64,000 nucleotides of DNA from Burkholderiales bacterium. Lineage in GTDB: Bacteria; Pseudomonadota; Gammaproteobacteria; Burkholderiales; Burkholderiaceae_C. The notes under the pieces were generated by a model. It worked only from the letters and a program-made list of their open reading frames with translations. It was not told where the DNA came from and searched no databases. Of the stretch, positions 26,107 through 35,011 are shown in pieces (the first letter of the stretch is position 1; each line of letters begins with the position of its first letter). The stretch is from contig JAGWTR010000012.1 of NCBI GenBank assembly GCA_028868855.1, forward strand, positions 1 through 64,000, in the 5' to 3' direction. Position numbers and translations under genes: made by a program.

Positions 26107-27318
26107 ATGACTCAATTGAAAGACGCCTACATCGTCGCCGCCACTCGTTCCCCGATCGGCAAGTCTGGCCGCGGCGTGTTCAAGAACACCCGCCCGGACG
26201 ACCTCCTGGTGGCCGTGATCCAGAGCGCGCTCAAGCAAGTGCCCTCGCTGGACCCTGCTGCCATCGAAGACGCCATCATTGGCTGCGCGATGCCTGAAGG
26301 CGAGCAAGGCATGAATGTGGCCAAGGTGGCTGCCTTGCTGTCGGGCCTGCCGAAGACCGTCGCTGGCGCGACCGTGAACCGCTTCTGCGCGGCCGGCATC
26401 ACCGCCGTCTCGATGGCGGCTGACCGCATCCGCGTGGGCGAAGCCGACGTGATGATCGCCGGTGGTGTGGAGTCGATGTCCATGGTTCCCATGGGCGGCT
26501 CCAAGCCTTCGTTCAACCCCAAGGTTGTGGACCTGGACGAGAACGTCGGCATTGCCTACGGCATGGGCATGACCGCCGAGAAGGTGGCCGAGCAGTGGAA
26601 GGTGACCCGCGAAGAGCAGGACGCGTTCGCCGTGGAATCCCACCGCCGCGCCATCGCTGCTCAGCAAGCTGGCTGGTTCGATGCTGAAACCACGCCGATC
26701 GAAATCGAGGTGCGCACACCGAACCTGGAAACGGGCGAAGTCACCATCACCAAGAAGACCATCAGCCGTGACGAAGGCGCTCGCCCCGAAACGTCGATGG
26801 AAGGCTTGGCCAAGCTGCGCGCGGTGTTCGCCGCCAAGGGCTCCGTGACTGCCGGCAACAGCTCGCAGACGTCGGACGGCGCCGGTTGCCTGATCCTGGC
26901 CTCCAAGGAAGCCTGCGAGAAGTACGACCTCAAGCCCCTGGCTCGTTTCGTGAGCTTTGCGGTCAAGGGCGTGCCGCCTGAACTCATGGGCATCGGCCCG
27001 ATCGAAGCCATCCCCCTGGCTTTGAAGAAGGCCGGCATCACCGCCGCCGATCTGGACTGGATCGAGCTGAACGAAGCCTTCGCGGCTCAGTCGCTGGCGG
27101 TGCTGAAGGACCTGGACGCCAAGGGCCATGTGCTCGACCGCGCCAAGGTCAACCCGATGGGTGGCGCCATTGCCCTGGGTCACCCCCTGGGTGCCACAGG
27201 GGCCATCCGCGCGGCCACGGTGGTGCATGGTCTGCATCGCACTGGCGGCAGGTACGGCATGGTGACGATGTGCATCGGCACAGGCCAGGGCGCTGCCGGC
27301 ATCATCGAACGCCTGTGA
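26107..27318 (+). CDS. fadA: Acetyl-CoA acyltransferase (thiolase), last beta-oxidation step
   Basis: Thiolase of 403 residues that cleaves 3-ketoacyl-CoA with CoA to acetyl-CoA and a shortened acyl-CoA. The nucleophilic Cys lies in VNRFCAAGI at about residue 96, and the C-terminal pair is NPMGGAIALGHPLGATG at about 355 with the His, and CIGTGQGAAGI at about 390 with the acid-base Cys. AACAGSSQTSDGAG-type thiolase loop is seen as AGNSSQTSDGAG. It completes the pathway of the two genes upstream and is closed by a terminator at 27353. Confidence 0.95.
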   Translation: MTQLKDAYIVAATRSPIGKSGRGVFKNTRPDDLLVAVIQSALKQVPSLDPAAIEDAIIGCAMPEGEQGMNVAKVAALLSGLPKTVAGATVNRFCAAGITAVSMAADRIRVGEADVMIAGGVESMSMVPMGGSKPSFNPKVVDLDENVGIAYGMGMTAEKVAEQWKVTREEQDAFAVESHRRAIAAQQAGWFDAETTPIEIEVRTPNLETGEVTITKKTISRDEGARPETSMEGLAKLRAVFAAKGSVTAGNSSQTSDGAGCLILASKEACEKYDLKPLARFVSFAVKGVPPELMGIGPIEAIPLALKKAGITAADLDWIELNEAFAAQSLAVLKDLDAKGHVLDRAKVNPMGGAIALGHPLGATGAIRAATVVHGLHRTGGRYGMVTMCIGTGQGAAGIIERL

Positions 27319-27352
27319 TCTTCAGGGACCATTTGCGTTCCTACCCATGAGG

Positions 27353-27377
27353 AAGCCCGCCGCTGTGCGGGCTTTTT
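27353..27377 (+). terminator. Rho-independent terminator of the fad operon
   Basis: Eight-base-pair stem AAGCCCGC / GCGGGCTT with a six-base loop and a run of five Ts, 34 bases after the thiolase stop. The next gene starts 45 bases further on, so it probably has its own promoter or depends on readthrough. Confidence 0.85.
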
Positions 27378-27421
27378 CTTGACCCCCCCATTTGAATTTG
27401 AGACTGACCGAGAAGCCCTTG

Positions 27422-28267
27422 ATGCACGAAGATCTGCGTCTGCAAACCTGGGACGGGCACACGTTGGCCGCGCGGGCCTATCAGCCGCCCGGTCCGGTGC
27501 GCCGCGCCGTGTTGCTGTCATCGGCCATGGGGGTGGCGCAGGTCTTTTACCAACCCTTTGCCACCTGGCTGGCCGAACAGGGCGTGGCGGTGCTGACGTG
27601 CGACCACCGGGGCATCGGTGCCTCGGCGCCGGTTTCGTTGCGGGGCTTTCAGGCCAGCATCACGGACTGGGCCACGCGTGACCAACCGGCGGCCCTGGCC
27701 GAACTGCTGCGGCGTTGGCCCGATGTGCCGCGCACTTACCTGGGACACAGCCTGGGCGGACAAATCTTCGGCTGGTTGGAGGGCCAGGAGCATTTCGAGC
27801 GCGTGGTGACCGTCGCCAGTGGCAGTGGCTACTGGCGCTACAACGCAGCGCCGGTGCGTCGCAAGGCGCCGCTGTTGTGGTGGGGTTTGGCACCAGTGGC
27901 GACGGCCCTGGCAGGCTACTTCCCGGGGAGTAGTCTGGGGGTTATCGGCGACCTGCCCAGCGGGGCCTTGTGGCAATGGCGTCGCTGGTGTCTGCACCCG
28001 GACTATGTGGGCGCTGAAGGGCCGGCGCTGCGCGAGCGTTACGCCCAGGTGCGCTCCCCCATCACCGTCGTGGTGATCGAAGACGACGAGTTGGTCAGCC
28101 CCGAAGGCATCCGCCGTCTGTACAACGAGTATCCCAACGCGCCGGTGCGTTTCGAGTCCCTGCGCGCGCAGGCACATGGGCTCAAGCACCTGGGGCATTT
28201 TGGCTTGTTCAAACCGCAAGCGGCGAGCGCACTGTGGCCTTTGGTCTTGCAGTGGATCGACGCTTGA
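27422..28267 (+). CDS. Alpha/beta hydrolase
   Basis: Serine hydrolase of 281 residues. The nucleophile elbow is GHSLGGQ at about residue 108, an oxyanion-region segment lies in LLSSAMGV, and DDELVSPEGI plus the late AQAHGLKHLGHFGLF supply likely acid and histidine. It has no signal peptide. It resembles the hydrolase at 52122, with shared features such as CDHRGIG/FDYRGIG and the RFESLRAQAHGLKHLGH versus RIKPADYRLKQIGHIDWF ends. Substrate unknown. An in-frame TTG at 27392 is an alternative start. It follows the fad operon terminator and precedes an enoyl-CoA hydratase. Confidence 0.85.
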   Translation: MHEDLRLQTWDGHTLAARAYQPPGPVRRAVLLSSAMGVAQVFYQPFATWLAEQGVAVLTCDHRGIGASAPVSLRGFQASITDWATRDQPAALAELLRRWPDVPRTYLGHSLGGQIFGWLEGQEHFERVVTVASGSGYWRYNAAPVRRKAPLLWWGLAPVATALAGYFPGSSLGVIGDLPSGALWQWRRWCLHPDYVGAEGPALRERYAQVRSPITVVVIEDDELVSPEGIRRLYNEYPNAPVRFESLRAQAHGLKHLGHFGLFKPQAASALWPLVLQWIDA

Positions 28268-28296
28268 TTCTTTCGCTTCCTTTTCAGGAGACTTTC

Positions 28297-29070
28297 ATGA
28301 CCGACGCCATCCTCCAGCACCGCGAAGCCGCTGTGCTGACCTTGACCTTCAACCGAGTGGACAAGAAAAACGCCATCACCACGGCGATGTACACGGCCAT
28401 GGCCGATGCGCTGTTCAGCGCGGCCACTGACGATGCGGTGCGCGTCGTGGTGTTCCAGGGCGCCCTTGAGGTCTTCACGGCGGGCAATGACTTGCTTGAT
28501 TTCATGGCCAATCCGCCCTCGGTCGATGCGGCCGAACCCGCGCCGGTGTTTCGCTTCCTGGAGGCCTTGAGCAGCTTCCCCAAGCCCTTGGTGGCGGCCG
28601 TGACGGGGCCAGCGGTGGGCATTGGCACGACCATGCTCCTGCATTGCGACCTGATCTACGCCGGCGACAACGCCGCGTTCAGCATGCCCTTTGTGAACCT
28701 GGGGGTGTGTCCGGAAGCCGGTGCCAGCTTCTTGCTGCCTGCGCTGGTGGGCTACCCGCGCGCCGCAGAAAAGCTCTTGCTGGGCGAGGCCTTCTATGCC
28801 GAAGAGGCCCTGGACATGGGCCTGATCAACCGCATCCTGCCGCCGCATGAAGTGGCCGCCTATGCACAGGCGCAGGCGCTCAAGCTGGCGGCCAAGCCGT
28901 CCGAGTCACTGCGCATCACCAAGGCTTTGATGAAGCAGCCGCTGACCCAACTGCCAGCGGTGATGCAGGAAGAGTTCGGCCACTTCGCGCGCATGCTGCG
29001 CGGCCCCGCGGCCATGGAAGCGATCAGCGCGGTGATGGAAAAGCGCAAGCCCGATTTTTCCAAGCTGTGA
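28297..29070 (+). CDS. Enoyl-CoA hydratase/isomerase family protein
   Basis: Crotonase-fold protein of 257 residues, likely acting on enoyl-CoA of a fatty acid or amino acid pathway. Family features are FTAGNDLLDFM near residue 62 (oxyanion hole), AVTGPAVGIGTTMLLHCDLI near 104 and FSMPFVNLGVCPEAGASFLLP near 128, in which the Glu of CPEAG matches the second catalytic position while the first is less clear. AGGAG at 28287 supports the ATG at 28297. It is a short enzyme, separate from the FadN-type hydratase upstream. Confidence 0.9.
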   Translation: MTDAILQHREAAVLTLTFNRVDKKNAITTAMYTAMADALFSAATDDAVRVVVFQGALEVFTAGNDLLDFMANPPSVDAAEPAPVFRFLEALSSFPKPLVAAVTGPAVGIGTTMLLHCDLIYAGDNAAFSMPFVNLGVCPEAGASFLLPALVGYPRAAEKLLLGEAFYAEEALDMGLINRILPPHEVAAYAQAQALKLAAKPSESLRITKALMKQPLTQLPAVMQEEFGHFARMLRGPAAMEAISAVMEKRKPDFSKL

Positions 29071-29099
29071 CGCCGAAGGCCACGCTGGAGGGCCCTGCG

Positions 29100-30122
29100 T
29101 CAGCGCTTGTGCACGGCAATGGAATACTTGCCGGTGCCTGAGCTGCGGTCGTAGTGGCGAACCTGCACGAAGTAATCCCCGGCCAGCAGTGACTGGGAGA
29201 TGCGAGGGTTCAGGCCGTAGCCACTGTCGTCGTCTTCACCGATGAGCGCGGTGGCGTTGGTGGGCCCGAACAGTTTCATGTAAATGTCGGTCTTGCCCTG
29301 GGTGTCGATCACGTAGACGCCGTCCGCATCGGCGTGAAAGCGGTACAGGTCTTCTTCGCCGGCTTGGCCGATGTTGGCCTGGAGGCGGGGGGCGCCCACG
29401 CTCAAGGGCGTGGCCTCGGGCAGGCCGGGGCTGGACTTGGGGTACATCTTGGCGCCGGCGATGAATTCCTTGTCCAGCGAGGACAGCACGTCGTTGGCGT
29501 GAGTGGCCACGCCATTGAGCGTCCACTCGGCCGGGAAGGCGTAGAGCATGATGGAGTCGGCGTCGAAGGCGGTGCCGTTGATCTGGTCCATCGAGTATTT
29601 GAAGAACACGTTGTGCCGGGTCGTGTCGGCGTCCCAGTAGTTGGGTGGGCCGGCCAGGGCTTTGAGCACCACGGCCTCGTTCCATTGAATGCCGCCCGCC
29701 GGGCTGGCGTGTTCGTGCGCCAGGCCGATGGCATGTCCGAATTCGTGCGCTGCCGTGCCGCCATCGAGAAAACCCAGGTTCATGGTCGCCTGGTTGAAGG
29801 GCACGCTGCGGGCGTCGGTGCCAATGGTGGACCAGGCGCCGTCGTTGTCGTCAAAGCTGATGCGGATGTCGGCTTCTGGCGCGTTGCCGAAGTCGAACTG
29901 CAGGTTGGCCACGGCCGACCACCATGCGGCCTGTTCGCGCGCCTTGGCTTGCTGGGACGGTGTGCCGCTCATGAAGCGCACCTTCAGGGTCGAGCCATTC
30001 ATCCAGCTTTTGCCTTTCGGTGCAATGGCACGGGTTCGGCCGCCGACGCCTGGGCCCGTGGTGTGCGGCTTCAACAGGTCTCGCGGCAGGATGCGGTCGT
30101 AGCAACATTTGTAGGCAGACAT
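29100..30122 (-). CDS. Metzincin metalloprotease with a PPC domain
   Basis: Zinc protease of 340 residues. The zinc site HEFGHAIGLAHEH (HExxHxxGxxH type) starts at about residue 126 and a Met-turn candidate, SIMLYAF, follows at about 195, both typical of astacin-like and related metzincins. The last 100 residues form a pre-peptidase C-terminal (PPC) beta domain (EDLYRFHADADGVYVID, then GDYFVQVRHYDRSSGTGKYS). No N-terminal signal peptide is visible from the ATG at 30122, which is odd for such a protease, so export would need another route. It is encoded alone, convergent with the enoyl-CoA hydratase. Confidence 0.85.
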   Translation of the reverse strand: MSAYKCCYDRILPRDLLKPHTTGPGVGGRTRAIAPKGKSWMNGSTLKVRFMSGTPSQQAKAREQAAWWSAVANLQFDFGNAPEADIRISFDDNDGAWSTIGTDARSVPFNQATMNLGFLDGGTAAHEFGHAIGLAHEHASPAGGIQWNEAVVLKALAGPPNYWDADTTRHNVFFKYSMDQINGTAFDADSIMLYAFPAEWTLNGVATHANDVLSSLDKEFIAGAKMYPKSSPGLPEATPLSVGAPRLQANIGQAGEEDLYRFHADADGVYVIDTQGKTDIYMKLFGPTNATALIGEDDDSGYGLNPRISQSLLAGDYFVQVRHYDRSSGTGKYSIAVHKR

Positions 30123-30211
30123 GGCGGGCTCCAGCGGCAAGGGATGGCGGGGCAAACGAAGTCAGCATAGCCACATGAATGGCCCTTGCCATCCCTAGTT
30201 CATGGCGCCGC

Positions 30212-30952
30212 TCAGGTGCTTGATGGCCCTTGAAATCCACCCGCGCGGTAGGTCAGCACCAGGGTGTCGCGCCAGCCGTGTTGGCCCAGTGGCTGGATGG
30301 GCGTGGACTCATGGATGACGCGTTCGTCATCCAGCAGCAAGGTGGACCAGGGCTCTTGCAGAGTGAAGCGCACGCCGTTGGGGCCATCGGCTTCGAATAC
30401 GCGGCTCTCGCCGCCCTTGATGCCTTGGCGGCCCAGCATGATCACCGCGACGAAGTCCACGCCATCGCGGTGCGCGCCCTCGGGCGTGGGACGGCCAATG
30501 CCGCCAGTCGTGTCGACGCGGAACTGGTGCGCCTCGACAAACCAGCGCTCCACCGGTTTGACCTGTGCGAGCAGTTGCCCCAGGTGCCCCAGCAGGGCCT
30601 GCCACACCCGGTGCTGCGCGACGTCGGGCGTGATGGGCTCGAACCAGCGTTCGATGCCGCCGTGCAAGGCGTTGTAGATCACCGGCTGCCAGTGAGCGCG
30701 GTGCGGCACCTGGGTGACGTGTGCCGTGGCCGGCTCCACCAAGAAGCAACTGTGGCGGCGAAAACGGTAATGCCCGCCGTCGCGCAAATGGGTGTCGGCC
30801 GGCAGGTCATTCCAGGTGGATTGCAGCCAGGCCAGTTCGGGCTCGGTGGCGCCCAGCCACGTGACCATGTCGGGCGCGGCGATCACGGACCAGCCATCGG
30901 TGCGCAAGGCCGCAGTGGTCTGGTCCAGGGGAGTGGGGTTCAGCGAGTGCAT
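30212..30952 (-). CDS. 2-oxoglutarate/iron-dependent dioxygenase (2OG-Fe_Oxy_2)
   Basis: A 246-residue protein of the 2OG-Fe(II) oxygenase 2 family, whose members hydroxylate free amino acids such as isoleucine or other small molecules. The metal site is seen as EGAHRDGVDFVAVIML (HxD, about residue 160) with a later His in DERVIHESTPI at about 215, and an Arg for 2-oxoglutarate near WRDTLVLTYR at about 230. It lies alone between the metzincin and an exported hydrolase-like protein; the substrate is not shown by context. Confidence 0.88.
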   Translation of the reverse strand: MHSLNPTPLDQTTAALRTDGWSVIAAPDMVTWLGATEPELAWLQSTWNDLPADTHLRDGGHYRFRRHSCFLVEPATAHVTQVPHRAHWQPVIYNALHGGIERWFEPITPDVAQHRVWQALLGHLGQLLAQVKPVERWFVEAHQFRVDTTGGIGRPTPEGAHRDGVDFVAVIMLGRQGIKGGESRVFEADGPNGVRFTLQEPWSTLLLDDERVIHESTPIQPLGQHGWRDTLVLTYRAGGFQGPSST

Positions 30953-31043
30953 GCCGGAATCGTCTCACGAAGTGGGGGTCCACGTGGTGGCCGGGTGCGA
31001 TGCATGAGCTATCCTGCGGGTTCAAAATATTCGGGGGTTGTCA

Positions 31044-32087
31044 ATGATCAAGGGGCGCATCAAGCACCTGACATGCTGCCTGCTGGTGGCCGCGCAGGCA
31101 TGGTCGGGCGCGGCCTTTGCCAATGACGATATGGCCCAGCGCGGGGATGCCAAACCAAGCAATCTGGATCGCCAGAAGGCGGCCGACAGCACCGCCAGAA
31201 GCCCCCGCAATGCCTGTGCGCAGGCCCGGCCCTTTTACTGGGAGGTGGGTGGCCCCAAGGCGTTGCTGGCTTCGGGCGCGGTCGGCGAGGGCGCACCGCT
31301 GCGCCGAACCAGCCTACCCATTGCGTCGGCCACCAAGTGGCTGTATGGCGCCTATGTGGCTGAAAAGCGAGGCGGCCAGTTGAGCGACGACGACGTGCGC
31401 TTCCTGACTTTTCGCAGTGGCTACACCCGCTTCAGGTTCTGTCGCGAGGGCCAGACGGTGGACCAGTGCCGGGCTGCCCTGATCAATGGACGTGGGCGTC
31501 CGGATGCGGCCAACGAAGGCGCGTTCTTCTACAACGGCGGCCACCTGCAGGAGCACGCTCACCGCATGGGGCTGGGGGCTTTGGATGGTCTGGGACTGGG
31601 GGACGAGATCCGCCAGACCTTGCGGCCGGTCATTGGCACTGACATTGCCTTGGGTTTTGCCCAGCCCCAACCGGCGGGCGGCGGTCTGAGCAATGCGGCG
31701 GACTACGCGAGCTTTCTGCAAGCCATGTTGCGTGGCGATCTGCAACTGTCCAAACTGCTCGGCACGCATGCCGTGTGCGCCAATCCGCGTACCTGCCCGC
31801 CCGGCGTGGCCCTGCATTCACCCATGGCGGACACCGAGACCTGGCATTACTCGATCGGGCATTGGGTGGAGGACGACCCGTTGCTGGGGGATGGCGCCTT
31901 CAGCAGCCCGGGTGCCTTTGGTTTCTATCCCTGGATCAGTGGGGACCGGCGTTGGTACGGTCTGGTGGCCCGGTATGACCGCCATGGGGTGCGGGCCCAG
32001 GATCCGCAAGACAAGCCCGCTGGAGAGTCGGTCGCCTGTGGTCGGCTGATCCGCAAGGCCTGGATCAGCGCCCAGGCCCTTGAATAG
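31044..32087 (+). CDS. Exported serine-hydrolase-like protein
   Basis: A 347-residue protein with a clear signal peptide (KHLTCCLLVAAQAWSGAAFA). Its core has IASATKWLYGAYVAEKRGG at about residue 93, an SxxK box (SATK) like that of class C beta-lactamases and penicillin-binding esterases, and FFYNGGHLQEHA at about 155, which aligns with the YxNGG element although the Tyr appears replaced by Phe. The end (GAFGFYPWISGDRRWYGLVA) is compatible with the fold. I recognise it as beta-lactamase-like with only moderate certainty; its substrate is unknown. GGGGG upstream serves as ribosome binding site. Confidence 0.68.
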   Translation: MIKGRIKHLTCCLLVAAQAWSGAAFANDDMAQRGDAKPSNLDRQKAADSTARSPRNACAQARPFYWEVGGPKALLASGAVGEGAPLRRTSLPIASATKWLYGAYVAEKRGGQLSDDDVRFLTFRSGYTRFRFCREGQTVDQCRAALINGRGRPDAANEGAFFYNGGHLQEHAHRMGLGALDGLGLGDEIRQTLRPVIGTDIALGFAQPQPAGGGLSNAADYASFLQAMLRGDLQLSKLLGTHAVCANPRTCPPGVALHSPMADTETWHYSIGHWVEDDPLLGDGAFSSPGAFGFYPWISGDRRWYGLVARYDRHGVRAQDPQDKPAGESVACGRLIRKAWISAQALE

Positions 32088-32107
32088 GCGGGCCTGGCGC
32101 TTTTGGC

Positions 32108-32614
32108 TTACTGAGCGCGCGCGGTGATGCGCTTGCCGTTCACATTCACTTTGGAGCCGATGGCGAACTGCTGCGACACCGTGAGTTCACGCGTCGTGCC
32201 GTTGTCCATCTTCACGGTGGTCTTGTAGACGGTGTGTTTCTTGATGTGCTTTTCGACTTCGTTGCCGGCAAATCCGCCAGCCACCGCACCACCCACGGTC
32301 ATGAGGGTGTTGCCCGTGCCACGCCCCATCTGGTTGCCCAGCAGCCCGCCCACCACGGCGCCGCCGACTGCACCCACGCCGGAGCCCTTGCCTTTGACTT
32401 CGTAGGACTGGACATTGGTCACCACACCGCAAGTGGTGCAGGGGGTCGCACTGGCGCCCGATGCCGCCGGGGTGACGGCGTGAGCACGTTGGCCCAGGGT
32501 TAGTCCGCCCACGACCAGGGACAGACCGATCAGCCAGCCAACCATTCGAAAAGCGCGGCGAGCGGGATGGGCTTGAACGGCAGGGGATGAACGGCGTGAT
32601 GGTTGAACTGACAT
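32108..32614 (-). CDS. Glycine zipper 2TM domain protein
   Basis: Envelope protein of 168 residues, related to SlyB/OmpA-type glycine zipper lipoproteins. It has a hydrophobic N-terminal segment (GWLIGLSLVVGGLTLGQRA), then the glycine zipper GVGAVGGAVVGGLLGNQMGR and a second one, TVGGAVAGGFAGNEVEKHIK, at about residues 80-125, and a small C-terminal beta domain (VYKTTVKMDNGTTRELTVSQ). CTTCG near residue 60 gives a Cys pair, and there is no lipobox. It is convergent with the hydrolase-like gene. Confidence 0.85.
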   Translation of the reverse strand: MSVQPSRRSSPAVQAHPARRAFRMVGWLIGLSLVVGGLTLGQRAHAVTPAASGASATPCTTCGVVTNVQSYEVKGKGSGVGAVGGAVVGGLLGNQMGRGTGNTLMTVGGAVAGGFAGNEVEKHIKKHTVYKTTVKMDNGTTRELTVSQQFAIGSKVNVNGKRITARAQ

Positions 32615-32654
32615 GCAAAAACTCCTTCAAACAGTGAAATCAGTGTAGTCCTGA

Positions 32655-33077
32655 TCAGCCCTTGGGGATGGGGCGAGGGCGCCCCTCGTTGTCGATGGCC
32701 ACATAAGTGACCTTGGCCTCGGTGACCTTGACCAGCAGGGGATCGGATGGGCGGCGTTCGGCCCAGACCTCAATGTGCATGGTGATCGAGGTGGTGCCGA
32801 TCCGGTCGACCCGGGCATACAGGGAGCAGAGGTCGCCCACCGACACCGCCGAGCGGAACACGAATTCGTTGACGGCCACCGTGGCGATGCGCCCTTTGGT
32901 CAGGCGCGCCGGGATCACCGAGGCGGCCAGGTCGACCTGGGACATGATCCAGCCGCCAAAAATATCGCCATTGCCGTTGGAGTCGCGGGGCATGGGCATG
33001 ACCCGCATCACCAGCTCCATGTCGTGGGCCAGGTCGGGCGGGGTCAGAAAGGTATTGCGAGGGAGGGCGGCAGTCAT
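32655..33077 (-). CDS. Acyl-CoA thioesterase, hotdog fold
   Basis: A 140-residue hotdog thioesterase of the YciA/acyl-CoA hydrolase type, which releases CoA from acyl-CoA. The signature NGDIFGGWIMSQVDLAASVI with its catalytic Asp is at about residue 35, and RTGTSITMHIEVWAE is close to FIGTTSITMHIEVWAERRPS of the family. ATG at 33077 is used; a TTG at 33083 is an alternative. It is divergent from the ABC exporter, sharing a 50-base region that must hold both promoters. Confidence 0.9.
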   Translation of the reverse strand: MTAALPRNTFLTPPDLAHDMELVMRVMPMPRDSNGNGDIFGGWIMSQVDLAASVIPARLTKGRIATVAVNEFVFRSAVSVGDLCSLYARVDRIGTTSITMHIEVWAERRPSDPLLVKVTEAKVTYVAIDNEGRPRPIPKG

Positions 33078-33127
33078 GGGCAATCAGGTCGACAATCAAC
33101 AATAGACACATTGATGATTGTTCCAGA

Positions 33128-34957
33128 ATGCGCCGTTACGCACACGCACCCACCGCTGAAAACCCGACTTCCGACACAAATACCCGGCGTTCCGACCGTG
33201 CGACCCTGTCGCGCCTGTGGCCTTACCTGTGGGCCTACAAGGGTCGCGTGGTGCTGGCGCTGGCCTTCATGGTGGGCGCCAAGCTGGCCAATGTGGGCGT
33301 GCCCTTGTTGCTCAAGACCCTGATCGACCGCCTGGCGCCGCACCCCAGCGCGGCGCAAACCCTGATGGTGGTGCCGGTCGGCCTCTTGCTGGCCTATGGC
33401 CTGCTGCGCCTGTCCACCTCGCTGTTCACTGAATTGCGCGAACTGGTGTTCGCCAAGGCCACCGAGGGCGCGGCGCGGCGCTTGTCGCTGCAAGTGTTCG
33501 AGCACTTGCATGCCTTGAGCCTGCGCTTTCACCTGGAACGCCAGACCGGCGGCATGACCCGCGACATCGAGCGCGGCACGCGGGCCGTGCATTCGCTGAT
33601 CTCGTATTCGCTCTACAGCATCGTCCCTACGCTGATCGAGGTCACCCTGGTGTTGACCTTGCTCGCCACCAAGTTCGACATGGTGTTCGCCTGGATCACA
33701 CTGGTGGCCCTGGTGGTCTACGTGACTTTCACGGTGACGGTGACGCACTGGCGCACGCGCTTTCGGCGCGAGATGAACGAGCTGGACTCGAAAGCGCATT
33801 CGCGCGCCATCGACTCGTTGCTGAACTACGAGACGGTGAAGTACTTCAACAACGAGGCTTTTGAAACGCACCGTTATGACGAAAGCCTGGAGCGCCTGCG
33901 CGATGTGGCGGTCAAGTCGCAGCGCAGCCTCTCCTTGCTCAACGCGGGCCAGCAATGCATCATCGCCGTGGGCCTGATCGCCATGTTGTGGCGGGCCACG
34001 CAGGGCGTGGTGGCAGGGCGCATGACGGTGGGCGACCTGGTCATGGTCAACGCCTTCATGATCCAGCTCTACATTCCGCTTAATTTTCTGGGCGTGATCT
34101 ACCGCGAGATCAAGCAGTCGCTGACCGACCTGGACAAGATGTTCACGCTGATGGAGCGCGAGCGCGAAGTGGCTGATGCGCCCGATGCCAGGCCCCTGCT
34201 GTTCAAAGGCCCGCCCTCGGTGCGCTTTGACCATGTGCAGTTTGCGTATGAGCCCTCGCGCGTCATCCTGCACGACGTGAGTTTTGAGATCCCCGCCGGG
34301 CAGACGGTGGCCGTGGTCGGGCCCTCGGGCTCGGGCAAGTCCACGCTGGCGCGCCTGCTGTACCGCTTCTATGACGTGAACCCCGACCACAGCAGTGGCC
34401 GCATCACCATCAATGGGCACGATGTGCGCGGCCTGACGCAAGACAGCCTGCGCCGCAGCATCGGCATCGTCCCGCAGGACACGGTGCTGTTCAACGACAC
34501 CGTGGCTTACAACATCGCCTATGGTCGGCCCGAGGCATCGCGTGCGGAGGTCGAAGCCGCCGCCCGCTCGGCGCGCATCCACGACTTCATCGTCGGCACT
34601 CCAGGCGGCTATGACACGACGGTCGGCGAGCGCGGCCTGAAGCTGTCGGGCGGTGAAAAGCAGCGCGTGGCCATTGCCCGCACCTTGTTGAAAAACCCGC
34701 CGATCCTGGTGTTTGACGAAGCCACCTCGGCGCTCGATTCGGCCAACGAGCGCGCCATCCAGGCTGAACTGGCGGCGGTGGCCCAGGGCAAGACGGTGCT
34801 GGTGATCGCGCACCGCCTGTCCACCATCGTGAACGCCCACGAGATCCTGGTGATGGACGCCGGCCGCATCATCGAGCGAGGCACCCACGCCCACTTGCTG
34901 GCCGCCAATGGGCGTTATGCGCAGATGTGGCGACTGCAACAGCATGAAGCATCCTGA
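33128..34957 (+). CDS. ABC exporter, Atm1/HMT1 (heavy metal, glutathione) type
   Basis: Half-transporter of 609 residues with a fused membrane and nucleotide-binding domain, so it works as a homodimer in the inner membrane. Five to six membrane segments lie in residues 35-300. The nucleotide domain has the Walker A motif GPSGSGKSTL (about 398), LSGGEKQRVAIARTL (about 502) and the Walker B motif ILVFDEATSALD (about 525), followed by HRLSTIVNAHEILVM. The membrane part (ETVKYFNNEAFE, LNFLGVIYREIKQSLTDLDKM) is that of Atm1-type proteins, which export glutathione-linked metal or sulfur compounds. Confidence 0.9.
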   Translation: MRRYAHAPTAENPTSDTNTRRSDRATLSRLWPYLWAYKGRVVLALAFMVGAKLANVGVPLLLKTLIDRLAPHPSAAQTLMVVPVGLLLAYGLLRLSTSLFTELRELVFAKATEGAARRLSLQVFEHLHALSLRFHLERQTGGMTRDIERGTRAVHSLISYSLYSIVPTLIEVTLVLTLLATKFDMVFAWITLVALVVYVTFTVTVTHWRTRFRREMNELDSKAHSRAIDSLLNYETVKYFNNEAFETHRYDESLERLRDVAVKSQRSLSLLNAGQQCIIAVGLIAMLWRATQGVVAGRMTVGDLVMVNAFMIQLYIPLNFLGVIYREIKQSLTDLDKMFTLMEREREVADAPDARPLLFKGPPSVRFDHVQFAYEPSRVILHDVSFEIPAGQTVAVVGPSGSGKSTLARLLYRFYDVNPDHSSGRITINGHDVRGLTQDSLRRSIGIVPQDTVLFNDTVAYNIAYGRPEASRAEVEAAARSARIHDFIVGTPGGYDTTVGERGLKLSGGEKQRVAIARTLLKNPPILVFDEATSALDSANERAIQAELAAVAQGKTVLVIAHRLSTIVNAHEILVMDAGRIIERGTHAHLLAANGRYAQMWRLQQHEAS

Positions 34958-35011
34958 GGCGGCAGGTGCAACAATTGAGTCTTGTCTGACCTGATGACCT
35001 TGAGCACTGTG

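Noticed and set aside
23667-26108. An open minus-strand frame of over 800 codons opposite the fadN-type gene
   Set aside because: It mirrors the whole of a well-supported gene on the plus strand, has a His/Gln/Gly-rich translation with no domain, and is the usual product of high GC and codon bias.
34982-35011. Earlier in-frame starts for pyrC at 34982 and 34994
   Set aside because: The ATG at 35012 begins the conserved N-terminus of dihydroorotase; earlier starts add residues without similarity.
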